27,722 nt of DNA from Chara braunii (GCA_003427395.1 BFEA01000129.1:1234052-1261773), one strand, 5' to 3'; counted from the stretch's first letter, positions 10,249 through 19,167 are shown. Numbers and translations: made by a program. The notes: generated by a model not told the origin, from the sequence alone.

Positions 10249-12415
10249 TCATGTTGGTTTGCCTTCTGCAGAGAGTGAGATCCCAAAAACTCTAATTGGG
10301 GTTGATGTTTGCACCCAGTTAATCCTTGGGAGTTCTGGAGGTCTCACCCCCTGATTTGTGCCCCAGTTAATTCTCATGTCTGAGAGGGAACAAAATTTAT
10401 CCATGAGTCTCTTTATCGCTGTTAAATTCTTTTGAGAAGCTTCAATTATCAAGGATAGGTCATCAACAAACAGGGAACAGATGAGTATAGCCTCTTCTTG
10501 GATGTAGCTGACCTGTATTCGTTTGATATCCTTATTACATCTTAAGTTTGCCGCTAGGGCTTCCATTATGATGACGAAAAGAAAGGGGGCAATTGGATCT
10601 CCCTGCCTAACTGAACGTTCCAAGTCAATGGCAGGAGCCAAGTTGCCATTTATCATAACTCTAGCTGTGACATTTGAATGAAGGATCTCAATCCATCTTC
10701 TGAAGCTAGGCCGAAAGTTTAACTTCTGTAGGCATTTGTCTAGAAAGAACCAGTCAACATGATCGTAGGCTTTTTCAAAGTCTATGAAGATGAGGGCTGC
10801 GTTGTGTTTTGATTGCAAAGAGAGTTGAACTAATTCGTTTACTAGTAATATACTGTCTTGAATATTCCTCCCTTCTATAAAACCAGTTTGAGTGGGATAA
10901 ATAAAATCAGTGATAACTTTGTTCATCCGGTTCGCTAGCGCTTTAACTGCCAGCTTATATACCACTGTGAGAAGGGTGATTGACCTATAATTACGTGTAT
11001 TTGCTTTATCTATCTTTTTATATAATAAGGTGAGCACTCCTTGTCCAACTATTTCCCCCATTGAACCTGATGTCCATACTGCATGGTAGAAATCCATCAG
11101 ATCCTGGGCTAAGAAACTCCACATGACTATCCAGAATTCCTTTAGTAGGCCATATATCCCCGGGGTTTTCTCCAGTTCTATCATCATCAAGGCCGACCAG
11201 ATTTCCCATTTTGTGAGGGGACTCTCAAGCATCGTTTTTTGTTGTTCTGTTAAGGATTTAGTTAGTGGCTCTAGGAATTCTTCTACCTCTTTGCTCCTTT
11301 GATCTTTGGGATGCCTACATTCTGATGTGAAGAGGGTTTTGTAGAAGTCACTTGCTATTTTCGTGCATCCTGCTGTTGATGTGACCAGTGGGTACTGATC
11401 TTCTTGAGGAATGAAAAAGGCCTCAATGGTGGTACGTCCTGTTCTTGCCCTTGTTGTGACAAAAAATTTTGCGTCCGTAACTCCCTCTGTGATGTGAATT
11501 TTTATTTTTCCTCTGATTCTGATTCCTTGCCAGCGATGTTCCATAAATTTTAATAATTTAGACTCAAGGTCTTCGATTTTTTGGGCAGTCTCAATCGTTA
11601 TGTTTTTCTGTACTGAGTCCTCTTCTTGTTTCTGAAAATGCTGTAGTTGCTTTTGAATGTCCATTTCCTCTCGATGTCGTTGCGTAGCCAGCATTCTTGA
11701 ATATTCATTGCATTTACGGCCCAAAAACATTAAACCATTGTTGAACCAGTGTATATCGTCATTTATTTGTTCCTTTTGCTCTCTCCAGAAGGACCAAACA
11801 TCCAGTAGATATACTTTAAATCTATCTATATTCAACAGTGATGTATTTAGTTTATAGAAGCCTCTGCCTTGATTTGACTTTTTCCTGAAAGAAAGTAAGA
11901 CTGCAGCCATAGCGTGATCAAGTCCTGGGAAAACACTACGAGGAAAAATATCTGCTATTTGCAGAGCCCCGACCAGTTCTTCCGATAAGAGTATGAGATC
12001 TATTCGAGATTTCGAAGCTCTCATTGTTTGACTTTTCCTAAAACATGTGTAGGTTCGTCTTGTTAGGAAAAAGCGTCTATATCTGTTAAAGAGCTTAAAC
12101 GATTGACATATTCCTTCTACTATTTCCTCATCCTTCTCTATGTATGATGGACAGGGTGAAGGGATCTGCCATCGGTCTACGTGTCTATTCGGGGCTGCGT
12201 TGAAATCCCCTGCCATCACTACAGGGATGCCCACTGGAAGTCGATCCATTAGAGATTCAAAAAAACGTCCTCTTTCGCTCACTTCATTAGGGGCATATAC
12301 ACACAAGATTGTCACAACTTCGATCTCCAGCATAGCCAAGAGGAATACCCATCTTCCTTCCTCCTTGTCTAAGCAGAATGTAATCTCAAAGTCCGTAGAC
12401 TCATTGCGGTCAGAT
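10249..12415 (-). pseudogene. LINE ORF2: partial endonuclease plus reverse transcriptase
   Basis: About 720 codons are open. The endonuclease part shows VVTILCVYAPNE, VVMAGDFNAAPNRHVDRW, SRIDLILLSEELVGAL and a final DHAM corresponding to the catalytic SDH. The reverse transcriptase shows NYRSITLLTVVYKLAVKALA, TQTGFIEGRNIQDSILLVNE, ALIFIDFEKAYDHVDW (first catalytic Asp), RQGDPIAPFLFVIIMEAL and the catalytic box FVDD at 10459-10470. The catalytic box is intact, so this segment decayed later or less than the connector. The frame is open at the 5' side only to a GTG at 12444, with no ATG, consistent with truncation. It was probably an autonomous retrotransposon protein, now inactive because of downstream frameshifts. 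Confidence 0.9.
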
Positions 12416-12419
12416 GAAT

Positions 12420-13264
12420 TGCATTGTGAAGGCCAACCCTGCACTGCGGAGAGTGGTCACGCCTACAAACACGAAGCACGGAATGTCGGCGATGCACTTA
12501 TGGAATCACACCACATGGGTGTAGACAAAAACGTACGCACTTTGTCGTCCAATGATGTCCGAGTCGCTCTCCAGCCATGCAGTGTCGACATTAGCTCCGA
12601 TTCTGAATCCGAAACGGAAGACAGTACTGATGAAGTCGAAGAACCTGACGAAATTAGTGTTCATGCAGACAGTCATATACCAGATTCGGAAGGGGAAGTG
12701 CGTGTCTCCATAGTGGGGGATAAAAAGCCGGAGAAGGTCCCTGCTGGTAAGAACGTGAGTGGTTCCGGAGGGGGATGGAGGGAGGATACTCGCGCTGTTG
12801 AGAATGTAAAACGTTCAGCGGGGGGACCAATGGTGGAGAAGCCTGCTAGACAGGGTATCGATTCTACAGTAGTGCAAAGAAAGAAGCGGGTTGGGAAGTG
12901 GGGGGAGGAGGAGACTATCTTCATGTTGAAGTTTCGATCCGAACAGGTCGCAGGTAAAGGAAAAAATTCGAAGAAGAGGGGGGTGGCGAAGTCTAACAAG
13001 AAGGTGTGGGAGGAGATCTCTACGTTACTCGAGAAGGAAGGGTATAATCGAAAGCCGACTGACTACAAGAGGAGGTGGAACGTTGTAAGGAGGTGGTTTA
13101 AACCACCAGTACCTCGCTCAGCTATCGGCCGCGGGCCTTCCCGTATACGTGCCGCAGCCTTACGGGGGCCGGCCAAGGGAATTGTATTACCGCGCGTTCA
13201 TTCAACTTGCGTTTCACGTTCAGGCTTTGAACGCGGTGAACGCGCGTTCAGTGAACAGCGGTAA
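12420..13264 (+). CDS. Myb/SANT-like (trihelix-type) DNA-binding protein, 5' end missing
   Basis: The frame is open from inside the LINE, but only from about 12420 does it look like real coding. It starts with a disordered region, then an acidic Ser/Glu tract (DISSDSESETEDSTDEVEEP, about 12588-12647). A basic linker leads to a Myb/SANT-like domain at about 12880-13105: KWGEEETIFMLKFRSEQ, then KKVWEEISTLLEKEGYNRKP and YKRRWNVVRRWFK. Spaced Trp and the WEEIS..L...GY.R...D...RW pattern are those of trihelix and Myb_DNA-bind_4-like domains, which in plants also occur in the accessory protein of PIF/Harbinger transposons. No start codon belonging to the gene is visible. The 5' part may be 6765-7548 beyond the LINE. 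The frame ends at TAA 13262-13264 in GAACGCG-rich sequence and may really splice away earlier. Confidence 0.6.
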
Positions 13265-13268
13265 ACGC
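13192..13268. repeat. GAACGCG/CGCGTTC motif cluster, left
   Basis: CGCGTTC, GAACGCG and GTTCA-type variants occur repeatedly in both orientations. The same motif cluster recurs at 15246-15362 on the other side of the gap. Confidence 0.65.
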
Positions 13269-13370
13269 ATTTGATGCGTTCGTGCAGGGGGTTGTGCGGG
13301 GTGGAGGGGGCCTTTGGGGAGTGTGGGGAGCGGCGGCAGTGCTTCGGGGGGCTGTGGGCAGTATGGGGAG

Positions 13371-14355
13371 NNNNNNNNNNNNNNNNNNNNNNNNNNNNNN
13401 NNNNNNNNNNNNNNNNNNNNNNNNNNNNNNNNNNNNNNNNNNNNNNNNNNNNNNNNNNNNNNNNNNNNNNNNNNNNNNNNNNNNNNNNNNNNNNNNNNNN
13501 NNNNNNNNNNNNNNNNNNNNNNNNNNNNNNNNNNNNNNNNNNNNNNNNNNNNNNNNNNNNNNNNNNNNNNNNNNNNNNNNNNNNNNNNNNNNNNNNNNNN
13601 NNNNNNNNNNNNNNNNNNNNNNNNNNNNNNNNNNNNNNNNNNNNNNNNNNNNNNNNNNNNNNNNNNNNNNNNNNNNNNNNNNNNNNNNNNNNNNNNNNNN
13701 NNNNNNNNNNNNNNNNNNNNNNNNNNNNNNNNNNNNNNNNNNNNNNNNNNNNNNNNNNNNNNNNNNNNNNNNNNNNNNNNNNNNNNNNNNNNNNNNNNNN
13801 NNNNNNNNNNNNNNNNNNNNNNNNNNNNNNNNNNNNNNNNNNNNNNNNNNNNNNNNNNNNNNNNNNNNNNNNNNNNNNNNNNNNNNNNNNNNNNNNNNNN
13901 NNNNNNNNNNNNNNNNNNNNNNNNNNNNNNNNNNNNNNNNNNNNNNNNNNNNNNNNNNNNNNNNNNNNNNNNNNNNNNNNNNNNNNNNNNNNNNNNNNNN
14001 NNNNNNNNNNNNNNNNNNNNNNNNNNNNNNNNNNNNNNNNNNNNNNNNNNNNNNNNNNNNNNNNNNNNNNNNNNNNNNNNNNNNNNNNNNNNNNNNNNNN
14101 NNNNNNNNNNNNNNNNNNNNNNNNNNNNNNNNNNNNNNNNNNNNNNNNNNNNNNNNNNNNNNNNNNNNNNNNNNNNNNNNNNNNNNNNNNNNNNNNNNNN
14201 NNNNNNNNNNNNNNNNNNNNNNNNNNNNNNNNNNNNNNNNNNNNNNNNNNNNNNNNNNNNNNNNNNNNNNNNNNNNNNNNNNNNNNNNNNNNNNNNNNNN
14301 NNNNNNNNNNNNNNNNNNNNNNNNNNNNNNNNNNNNNNNNNNNNNNNNNNNNNNN
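13371..14355. other. Assembly gap (985 N)
   Basis: The run of N is bounded on the left by G-rich low-complexity sequence and on the right by (GA)n. Open frames drawn through it are meaningless. Confidence 1.

Positions 14356-14384
<29 letters not shown>
14356..14384. repeat. (GA)n microsatellite at gap edge
   Basis: 29 bp of GA. The gap probably starts within a longer GA tract. Confidence 0.95.
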
Positions 14385-14387
<3 letters not shown>

Positions 14388-14399
14388 AGGGATGATCCC

Positions 14400-14461
14400 G
14401 ACGGGCTGTTTCGTCGGGCTTTCACCAACTCATCAGGGGGTTACAACCCCGACAGCCCATC
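14400..14461 (-). ncRNA. Type III hammerhead self-cleaving ribozyme
   Basis: On the minus strand all conserved parts are present in order. Helix III pairs 14461-14452 with 14409-14400 (10 bp, one G-U, including the U-A pair at 16.1/15.1). The cleavage triplet GUC ends at 14451. Helix I is GGGG/CCCC around a UUGUAA loop (14450-14437). The core CUGAUGA is 14436-14430. Helix II is GUUGG/CCGAC (14429-14425 with 14417-14413) with a 7-nt loop, and GAAA is 14412-14409. Predicted cleavage is between 14451 and 14450. Helix III is the open helix, so the fold is type III, the kind found in plant retrozymes, where it cuts multimeric transcripts to monomers. No second copy is visible. A partner LTR could lie in the adjacent gap. 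Confidence 0.9.
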
Positions 14462-14598
14462 TGAGGATGGGCAACCTGAATGAACCTAACCCAGAACTCG
14501 GGGGTATGCAGAAGTTGTAGGTAAGTTTTTTTTTTGTTTGTTTGTTTGTTTTTAGTTTTTTTTCTTTTTCTCTTCTTTGTTTTCTCCCGTTCCCGTTC

Positions 14599-14718
14599 TT
14601 TTTTTTTTTTTTTTTTTTTGAAAGGCCCCATGTGCAAGACCTCCATCCTGGTGGTGGTAAGAGAACCACCAAGATTAAGGCTTTGCCTGGCGGGCCGCTC
14701 CATCTATTGGAGGGGAGC
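14599..14718 (-). mobile_element. Short poly(A) retroelement with 3' stem-loop (SINE-like)
   Basis: On the minus strand it reads GCTCCCCTCCAATAGATGG, a GC-rich stretch, a hairpin (ATC-TGGTGGT arms, plus 14645-14675), then about 21 A (plus T run 14599-14619). The core CAATAGATGGAGC matches the tail at 7549-7660. Sequence upstream of the core differs between copies. No clear target-site duplication was found. Confidence 0.65.
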
Positions 14719-14741
14719 ATATTCAAAAGACACATGCAGTG

Positions 14742-14866
14742 GCCCTAAGGGCCTCTACTCAGCACATGCACAAAAGACAAAACATATGGTGGCGTATTAT
14801 TCCATGTTCTGCAGAAGATTCATTCTAGTTTTGCACATTTGGTGAGTAGTGCAGCAGGCAAGCCCT
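14742..14866. mobile_element. MITE-like element, diverged copy of 16457-16580
   Basis: The core CATGCACAAAAGACAAAA (14765-14782) and the order that follows (CCATGTTCT, TTCATTCTAG, TTTTGCACA, GAGTAGTGCAGCAGGC) align along their length with 16480-16575. The right end carries the GAGTAGTGCAG terminus shared by the foldback elements at 15713-17554. Confidence 0.6.
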
Positions 14867-15712
14867 GAGAATCACGTGCAGACTGCGCAGAGACCAACAC
14901 GGACGTGAGCAACCCATAACCGCTGAAACCTAGACCTGAACTTGAATCCTGAGGATATATTCGGCCAGCTCGTGCTCTACACCATACTGACTGCGTGCTT
15001 CGATTTCGAGGGAGGGTCTGCACTTTAGTGTTGCAAGGACCCTCCAGATAGCATGCATGGGCCGTCTGAGCCGTGTTAGGGGAATTCCCCCACCGGCCCC
15101 CAAAAAAGAAAGGACCTTTCATATGGTGGGGGGTGACGCGGTAGGGGGGGTGGGCCTCCGGGGGGGCTTTTTTTTGCACTTTTGGGGTTCGTTGAAGAAG
15201 GCCCACCACCCCATAGTCCGCAATGTGCGCATGCGCCCCCCGGGGTCGCGTTCAATTTTTTTATGCCACGTGGCGCGCAGTGCGTTTGAACGCGATTGAA
15301 CGCGGCCCCGGGGGGTATGAACGCGCGCGTTTGAACAAGAACGCGCATTTGGCGCGTTCAACCGGTTACACAGCAAGGGAAGGCCCGGTCGTAGCACGGA
15401 TGCCGGGCCCCGCTTCTGTAGGGACGACACAGTAGAGAAAAAAAAAAAAAAAAAAAAAAGAAGGAAAAAAAAAAAGAAATACACAAACGAAAAACAGCCT
15501 GCAACTCGTGCCATTTCAAGCGTCCTTGGCCGAACCCTTGAGGGACTATCGATTTTCAAGATTTGCCAGGCCGTTATGCTGACCCCATGCGTGTATGACT
15601 GTTGTTTTTCATCCTGTGTCCAACGGCATCGCCCTTTCGAGAGTGCTGTGTGGCGAGGGGCTGAAAATTCTTGAAAACCCAACTCTTGAGAACGCCTGAC
15701 AGCTCTTGACAT
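14867..15712. other. Spacer: GC-rich then A-rich, no supported gene
   Basis: No frame has convincing coding character. It includes a GAACGCG cluster (15246-15362) and a long A tract with few interruptions (about 15436-15477). From about 15640 the DNA already carries AGAGTGCTG and CTGACAGCTCTTGA motifs like those in the foldback elements that follow. Confidence 0.6.
15246..15362. repeat. GAACGCG/CGCGTTC motif cluster, right
   Basis: At least six copies of GAACGCG or its complement, several as TTTGAACGCG, within about 115 bp. They resemble the cluster at 13192-13268. Confidence 0.7.
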
Positions 15713-16143
15713 AGGGTCTCGCTGCACTACTCTAGACTCTCGAGTTTTCGAGAGTGGGTCATCGCTGCACTTACTCTCGATCGGGAAACTCTCAAAACCC
15801 GATCGAGAGCTGTCAGAAGCCACACTATAACGCAACTCTCGAAACGTCGAGAGNCCCCCGCCTGCAAAAACTGAATTTGCAAGTGTCCTCGGGAGTTGCC
15901 CGTGGACAGGCTCGTTTTTCGAGAGTGGACCTCCTGTCCCGGCGGCCAGACTTTGTCCCGTAGCGCAGTGGTGCAGCTCTTCTGTAGAGTAGGACTACGC
16001 CCAGGGTCTCGAGAGTTCACCTAGTGTAATAGGTTATAGAGTAAGTGCAGCGAAGGCAGGTGTTTCGGAAGTCTTGCCTCTCTGACAATGCTAGCCGAAC
16101 TCTCAAAATATTTTGAGAGTCTTGTGTAGTGCAGCGAGGCCCA
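15713..16143. mobile_element. Foldback/TIR element A
   Basis: The left end AGGGTCTCGCTGCACTAC and the right end GTAGTGCAGCGAGGCCCA are inverted copies. Each is followed inward by an ACTCTCGA...TCGAGAGT mini-hairpin and then a second CGCTGCACTTACTCT-type motif (15765 on the left, inverted at 16034 on the right). About 430 bp with no coding frame, so non-autonomous. It abuts element B directly. Confidence 0.6.
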
Positions 16144-16161
16144 TGGGCCTCGCTGCACTAC
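16126..16161. repeat. Perfect 36-bp palindrome at junction of elements A and B
   Basis: The half-site GTAGTGCAGCGAGGCCCA is followed immediately by its exact reverse complement, centred on CCATGG (16141-16146). An imperfect version is at 17031-17067, where elements B and E meet. Confidence 0.97.
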
Positions 16162-17049
16162 CAAGAGCTCGTCACCGCTGCACTAACTCTTGATGCCGCG
16201 TCCTGGATTTCTATTCAAGAGCTGTCAGATTCACTCTCGAAAACGTCGAGAGTGAGTCATCGCTGCACTAACTGTGGAAAAATGCTCTTGGTCTGGCGCT
16301 TCAAGAGGTGTCAGAAATGGCCCATCGGACGAGCTCTTGAAGTTTCCACAGTTCCCGCCTGCAGGAGCTTTTATTTCAGGGTCTAGTTGCACTACTCGCC
16401 ATCCGTCACATTTCGTGGCGGATGTGTGGAGAGTGAAAAATATGAGAATCGTGCCTGGGGGCTCGCTGCACTACTCTCGACATGCACAAAAGACAAAAAT
16501 CATGGCCGTCCATCTTTCCATATTCTAGCGAAAGATGCACTCTCGTTCTGCACAATTCGAGAGTACTGCAGCGAGGCCCCTGGTTGCACTTACTCGCCAG
16601 TTAATTTTTTTTGTCTACCTGATGTCGACTTGTGAAGCCCTGCACTCTCCAGAAAGTTGTTTTGTGGAGAGGTTTGAGGACCACCCTCCACAAACCGCCG
16701 TGCACAGGCGGGGAAACCAAATTCACTCTCCACAGCTTGTGTCCACGGTGTGGCGAGCCGTCTGACACATTTTGCATTCGCCAAGTTTGGCAAGTAACTA
16801 GGCCCTCAAACGAGGCCGACGGCTCCCTTCATGCGGTTTGCAAATTCGAGAGTTGTACTCCGGTCTCGGTTGACAAATCGTCGCTGCCCTGTCGTGTAGT
16901 GTCTGTCCGACAGTGGAGAATGCTCACAAGAGTCGAGAGTCCGGAGTAAGTGCAGTGACGACAGCACTTAATGCCAATCCAGGAGTCTGACAGCGCTAGA
17001 CGAACTCTTGAGAATTTTAATGTGTCTAGCGTAGTGCAGCGAGGCCCCA
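16144..17049. mobile_element. Foldback/TIR element B, carrying a nested MITE
   Basis: It begins TGGGCCTCGCTGCACTAC and ends GTAGTGCAGCGAGGCCCCA. Subterminal motifs repeat: CGCTGCACTAACTC at 16179 and 16262, GAGCTGTCAG at 16220, and the inverted forms GGAGTAAGTGCAGTGA at 16943 and CTGACAGC at 16987. The middle holds CTCCACA/TGTGGAG inverted pieces and the separate element at 16457-16580. No gene. Confidence 0.55.
16457..16580. mobile_element. MITE-like element nested in B
   Basis: The ends are GGGGGCTCGCTGCACTACTC and, inverted, GAGTACTGCAGCGAGGCCCC. The interior (CATGCACAAAAGACAAAA) is shared with 14742-14866. 124 bp, with no coding capacity. Confidence 0.65.
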
Positions 17050-17554
17050 TGGGTCTCGCTCCACTACTCTAGAAACCGGCCATTTCTTGAGCGCCGCACC
17101 GCTCCACTTACTCTAGACGCCAGGTCTGGAGTTTGGGTTCTTGAGCTGTCAGTATCTACTCACGAAAATGGCGAGAATCCGTTGTCGCTCCACTACCTCA
17201 TGAAACACACTCACGAAAATGCATTTCTTGAGTTGTCAGAACCTCCTCTCCCGTGGCACTCTTGACGATTAGAGAGCTCCCGCCTGCAGCGGCGGGAATT
17301 TCAAGGGAGGCATTGGGGACCTTCGAAAGTTGAGCATTTTTATGGAGTGCACCTGGAGTCTGGGCGGACAACAACGTCTGGCCGTGTCGTGTAGCTCTCT
17401 CAAAGAGCGGTCTGACATCCGAGAGGCCTTCTTGAGTTTGACCTTCTAGAGTAAGTGGAGCGATGTTCTCTTTTTCAGTCATTGCTAGAGTCTGACAGCT
17501 CTAGACTCACTCTCGAAAATCTTCGAGAGTCTAGAGTAGTGGAGAGAGACCCCA
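17050..17554. mobile_element. Foldback/TIR element E
   Basis: The left terminus TGGGTCTCGCTCCACTAC plus TCTAGA and the right terminus TCTAGAGTAGTGGAGAGAGA plus CCCCA pair over about 25 bp with two differences. Inner motifs CGCTCCACTTACTCTAGA (17101) and TAGAGTAAGTGGAGCG (17447) pair as well. Both ends carry CTCCACTAC where A and B carry CTGCACTAC, so each element's ends match each other better than those of its neighbours. The right 166 bp (17389-17554) are duplicated at 1-166. Confidence 0.65.
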
Positions 17555-17804
17555 TATTTCCCCGTTTCAAGAGTGGTGTGGCGAGGCCCACTGGCAGCGC
17601 TGAGATTGGTTGAGCATGGGCAGGAAAGAAAAAGAGACCAGAACTCTGCCTAGTTTTTGGCCAGTTCCCTGGTTATAAAGCAGGCCGTATGGGATGCTGA
17701 GTTCTCCTGTCTTTATCATCCATAGATAGTGGTAGTAAACAAGACTTCGGGTCTCGCCGCACAGCACACGAAACGAAAACGAAACGAGTGCATCTGCCCA
17801 CGAA
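17389..17804. repeat. Source copy of the segment repeated at 1-416
   Basis: This copy continues without interruption on both sides, unlike 1-416, which ends in adapter. It is therefore the likely genuine locus. Confidence 0.85.
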
Positions 17805-17895
17805 AGGTGGCAAAATACACTCGTTACTATTTATAGCAAACGGATGAACCTGGCCATTTTCTGCAGGAAGATGCACTCGTTTCGTTTTTTGTTTC
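17769..17895. repeat. Short inverted repeat (MITE-like)
   Basis: The left arm (CGAAACGAAAACGAAACGAG then TGCATCT) and the right arm at 17869-17895 (AGATGCACTCGTTTCG...) are inverted copies of about 27 bp with two mismatches, around a loop of about 73 bp. The sequence from 17896 to 18280 shows no supported gene. Confidence 0.75.
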
Positions 17896-18288
17896 ATGTC
17901 CCGTGCGGGGACACCCTTCGAAAAGTGGATTTCCACGCGGAAACTGGACAGGTGCAGAACGCCGAATGGAGATGGTACGAGGCCGATGAAGCAGCGTAAG
18001 ACTGGGATAATGGCGAGGGGCAGGATAAAACTGAGAAACTATATTTTAAACCAAGGCTGGGTGGGCGCGGAGCGTGGTAGTCCGTGGTAGTGCGCCTTGG
18101 GACAGGCAATAAAATCTCTCCTTCCCGTGTTTGCCTGCACCACCCTTATTCCATTCTCATGCTGTGAGTGTCTGCAGAGGAAACCCATCACTAGAGCAGG
18201 GGGAGAAGGGTTATGGTTGCGCAGCGTGCGGCACAAGTATGCGACACAAGTGTGCAAAGATGTACTATTCTCTGTGAGAGTAACGCCT

Positions 18289-18393
18289 TTTCTTTTTTTT
18301 TTTTTCTTTTTTTTTCGAAAAAGGCGCCCCCTTCGGTGATGGTGGTGCTGATAAGAGCAGACACCACTAGCACCTGGGGAGAGGCTCCATCTA
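18289..18393 (-). mobile_element. 105-bp poly(A) retroelement with target-site duplication
   Basis: It is flanked by the direct repeat TAACGCCT at 18281-18288 and 18394-18401. On the minus strand it reads ATAGATGGAGCCTCTCCCCA, GGTGCTAGTGGTGTC, a hairpin (plus 18335-18374), GGGGGCGCCTTTTTCG, then poly(A). The first 35 bases are nearly identical to the tail at 7549-7660. The duplication and A tail indicate target-primed reverse transcription. It could be a very short SINE or a severely 5'-truncated LINE copy. Confidence 0.8.
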
Positions 18394-18437
18394 TAACGCC
18401 TAGTACTCCATCTTTTTAATATTTGATGATTGAGACA

Positions 18438-19167
18438 ACTGCCCCTGTGACTGCTGCACAGTTTCGAAATTGCAGGAATAACAGTACACAGCAAGCTTGG
18501 AGGAAGACCAGTTAGAAACTGCAAGAAAAACAGTAAGGTGGGAGCACTACGGCCTATGGGTTCAGTAATTGGCAAAAACGGGAGGTGGAGGTCGTTTTTT
18601 TTATTATTATTATTTATTATTTATTTATTTTTATTTTTTTCCCACCTGCCACGGCCGAGCTGTCTAGGCCACACCCGTGGCCTGGCCTGGGAGCAGTTCC
18701 CCAGAGTTGTGACCTAGGCATCATGGTCGTGGCCCAGGCATCTCGGCCGTGGCCCAGCCATGGGAGTGGCCAAGATATCTCGGCCATGGCCCAGCCAGGG
18801 CAGTGGCCTAGACAGGGCGGCCGTGGCATAAGCAGGCGCAGAGAGAAGAAAAAACAAAACAAAAAAAAAGTCGAAGGCACAAAAAAAACAAACAAACAAA
18901 CAAACAAACACCACAGCCACCTCCCGTTTTTGCCAATTACTGAACCGGTAGGCCGTCTACGCCCGCCGTGCTTCCACCTTACTGTTTTTCTTGCAGTGTC
19001 GAACTGGTCTTCGCCTGAGCTTGCAGTGGACTGTTATTCCTGCGAATTCCAAACTGTGCTCCCACCTTACTGTTTTTCTTGCAGTTTCGAACTGCTCTTC
19101 GCCTGAGCTTGCAGTGGACTGTTATTCCTGCGAATTCCAAACTGTTTAGCAGTCACCCGCGCAGTTA
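18438..19167. repeat. Large inverted repeat with duplicated right arm
   Basis: The left arm 18438-18588 and the right arm 18915-19167 are inverted copies (for example GGAATAACAGT, GCAAGAAAAACAGTAAGGTG and GGCAAAAACGGGAGGTGG on the left appear complemented on the right). The right arm is longer because it carries an 88-bp tandem duplication. The ~325-bp loop starts T/A-rich (TTATTATT...), holds imperfect repeats of GGCCGTGGCCCAG (about 18660-18830) and ends in (CAAA)n. A transcript would fold into a long hairpin. No protein is supported. Confidence 0.85.
18974..19149. repeat. 88-bp tandem duplication inside the right arm
   Basis: CCACCTTACTGTTTTTCTTG at 18974 recurs at 19062, followed in both by GAACTG, CTTCGCCTGAGCTTGCAG and GGACTGTTATTCCTGCGAAT. 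The left arm has a single copy. Confidence 0.92.

Larger units (their letters stand above)
7549..12415 (-). mobile_element. 5'-truncated, decayed LINE (L1-like, EN-RT-zf-RVT)
   Basis: On the minus strand the order is the C-terminal part of an AP-endonuclease (about 12415-11900), reverse transcriptase (about 11300-10250), a frameshifted connector (10248-9211), a zf-RVT region (9210-8146), a 3' untranslated region and a poly(A) tail read as a T run at 7549-7570. This is the standard plant LINE ORF2 layout. The N-terminal half of the endonuclease and any ORF1 are absent, which fits 5' truncation on insertion. The right boundary (about 12405-12425) is placed where LINE coding gives way to the Myb-like gene on the other strand. 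I found no convincing target-site duplication. The T run and tail hairpin could instead belong to a separate short retroelement sitting next to the LINE. Confidence 0.85.

Noticed and set aside
9263-10354. Plus-strand frames of 65-94 residues
   Set aside because: They are antisense to the LINE connector, whose minus-strand pieces read as recognisable LINE protein.
12140-12415. N-terminal ~90 residues of the plus-strand Myb-like frame
   Set aside because: This part is antisense to LINE endonuclease coding, so it is not part of the gene.
12620-12640. CTGATGAAG...CGAAGAA as a second hammerhead core
   Set aside because: No helix II or III pairing and no GAAA at the right spacing. It is coding sequence.
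13220-14520. Frames of about 370-412 residues across the gap
   Set aside because: They consist mainly of N.
15713-17554. Classification as CACTA transposon because of CACTAC in the termini
   Set aside because: The inverted repeats extend beyond CACTAC to GGGCCTCGCTG, so CACTA is not terminal, and no 3-bp target duplication is evident.
18585-19106. 173-residue plus-strand frame
   Set aside because: It runs through the loop and arm of an inverted repeat with low-complexity ends and has no domain.
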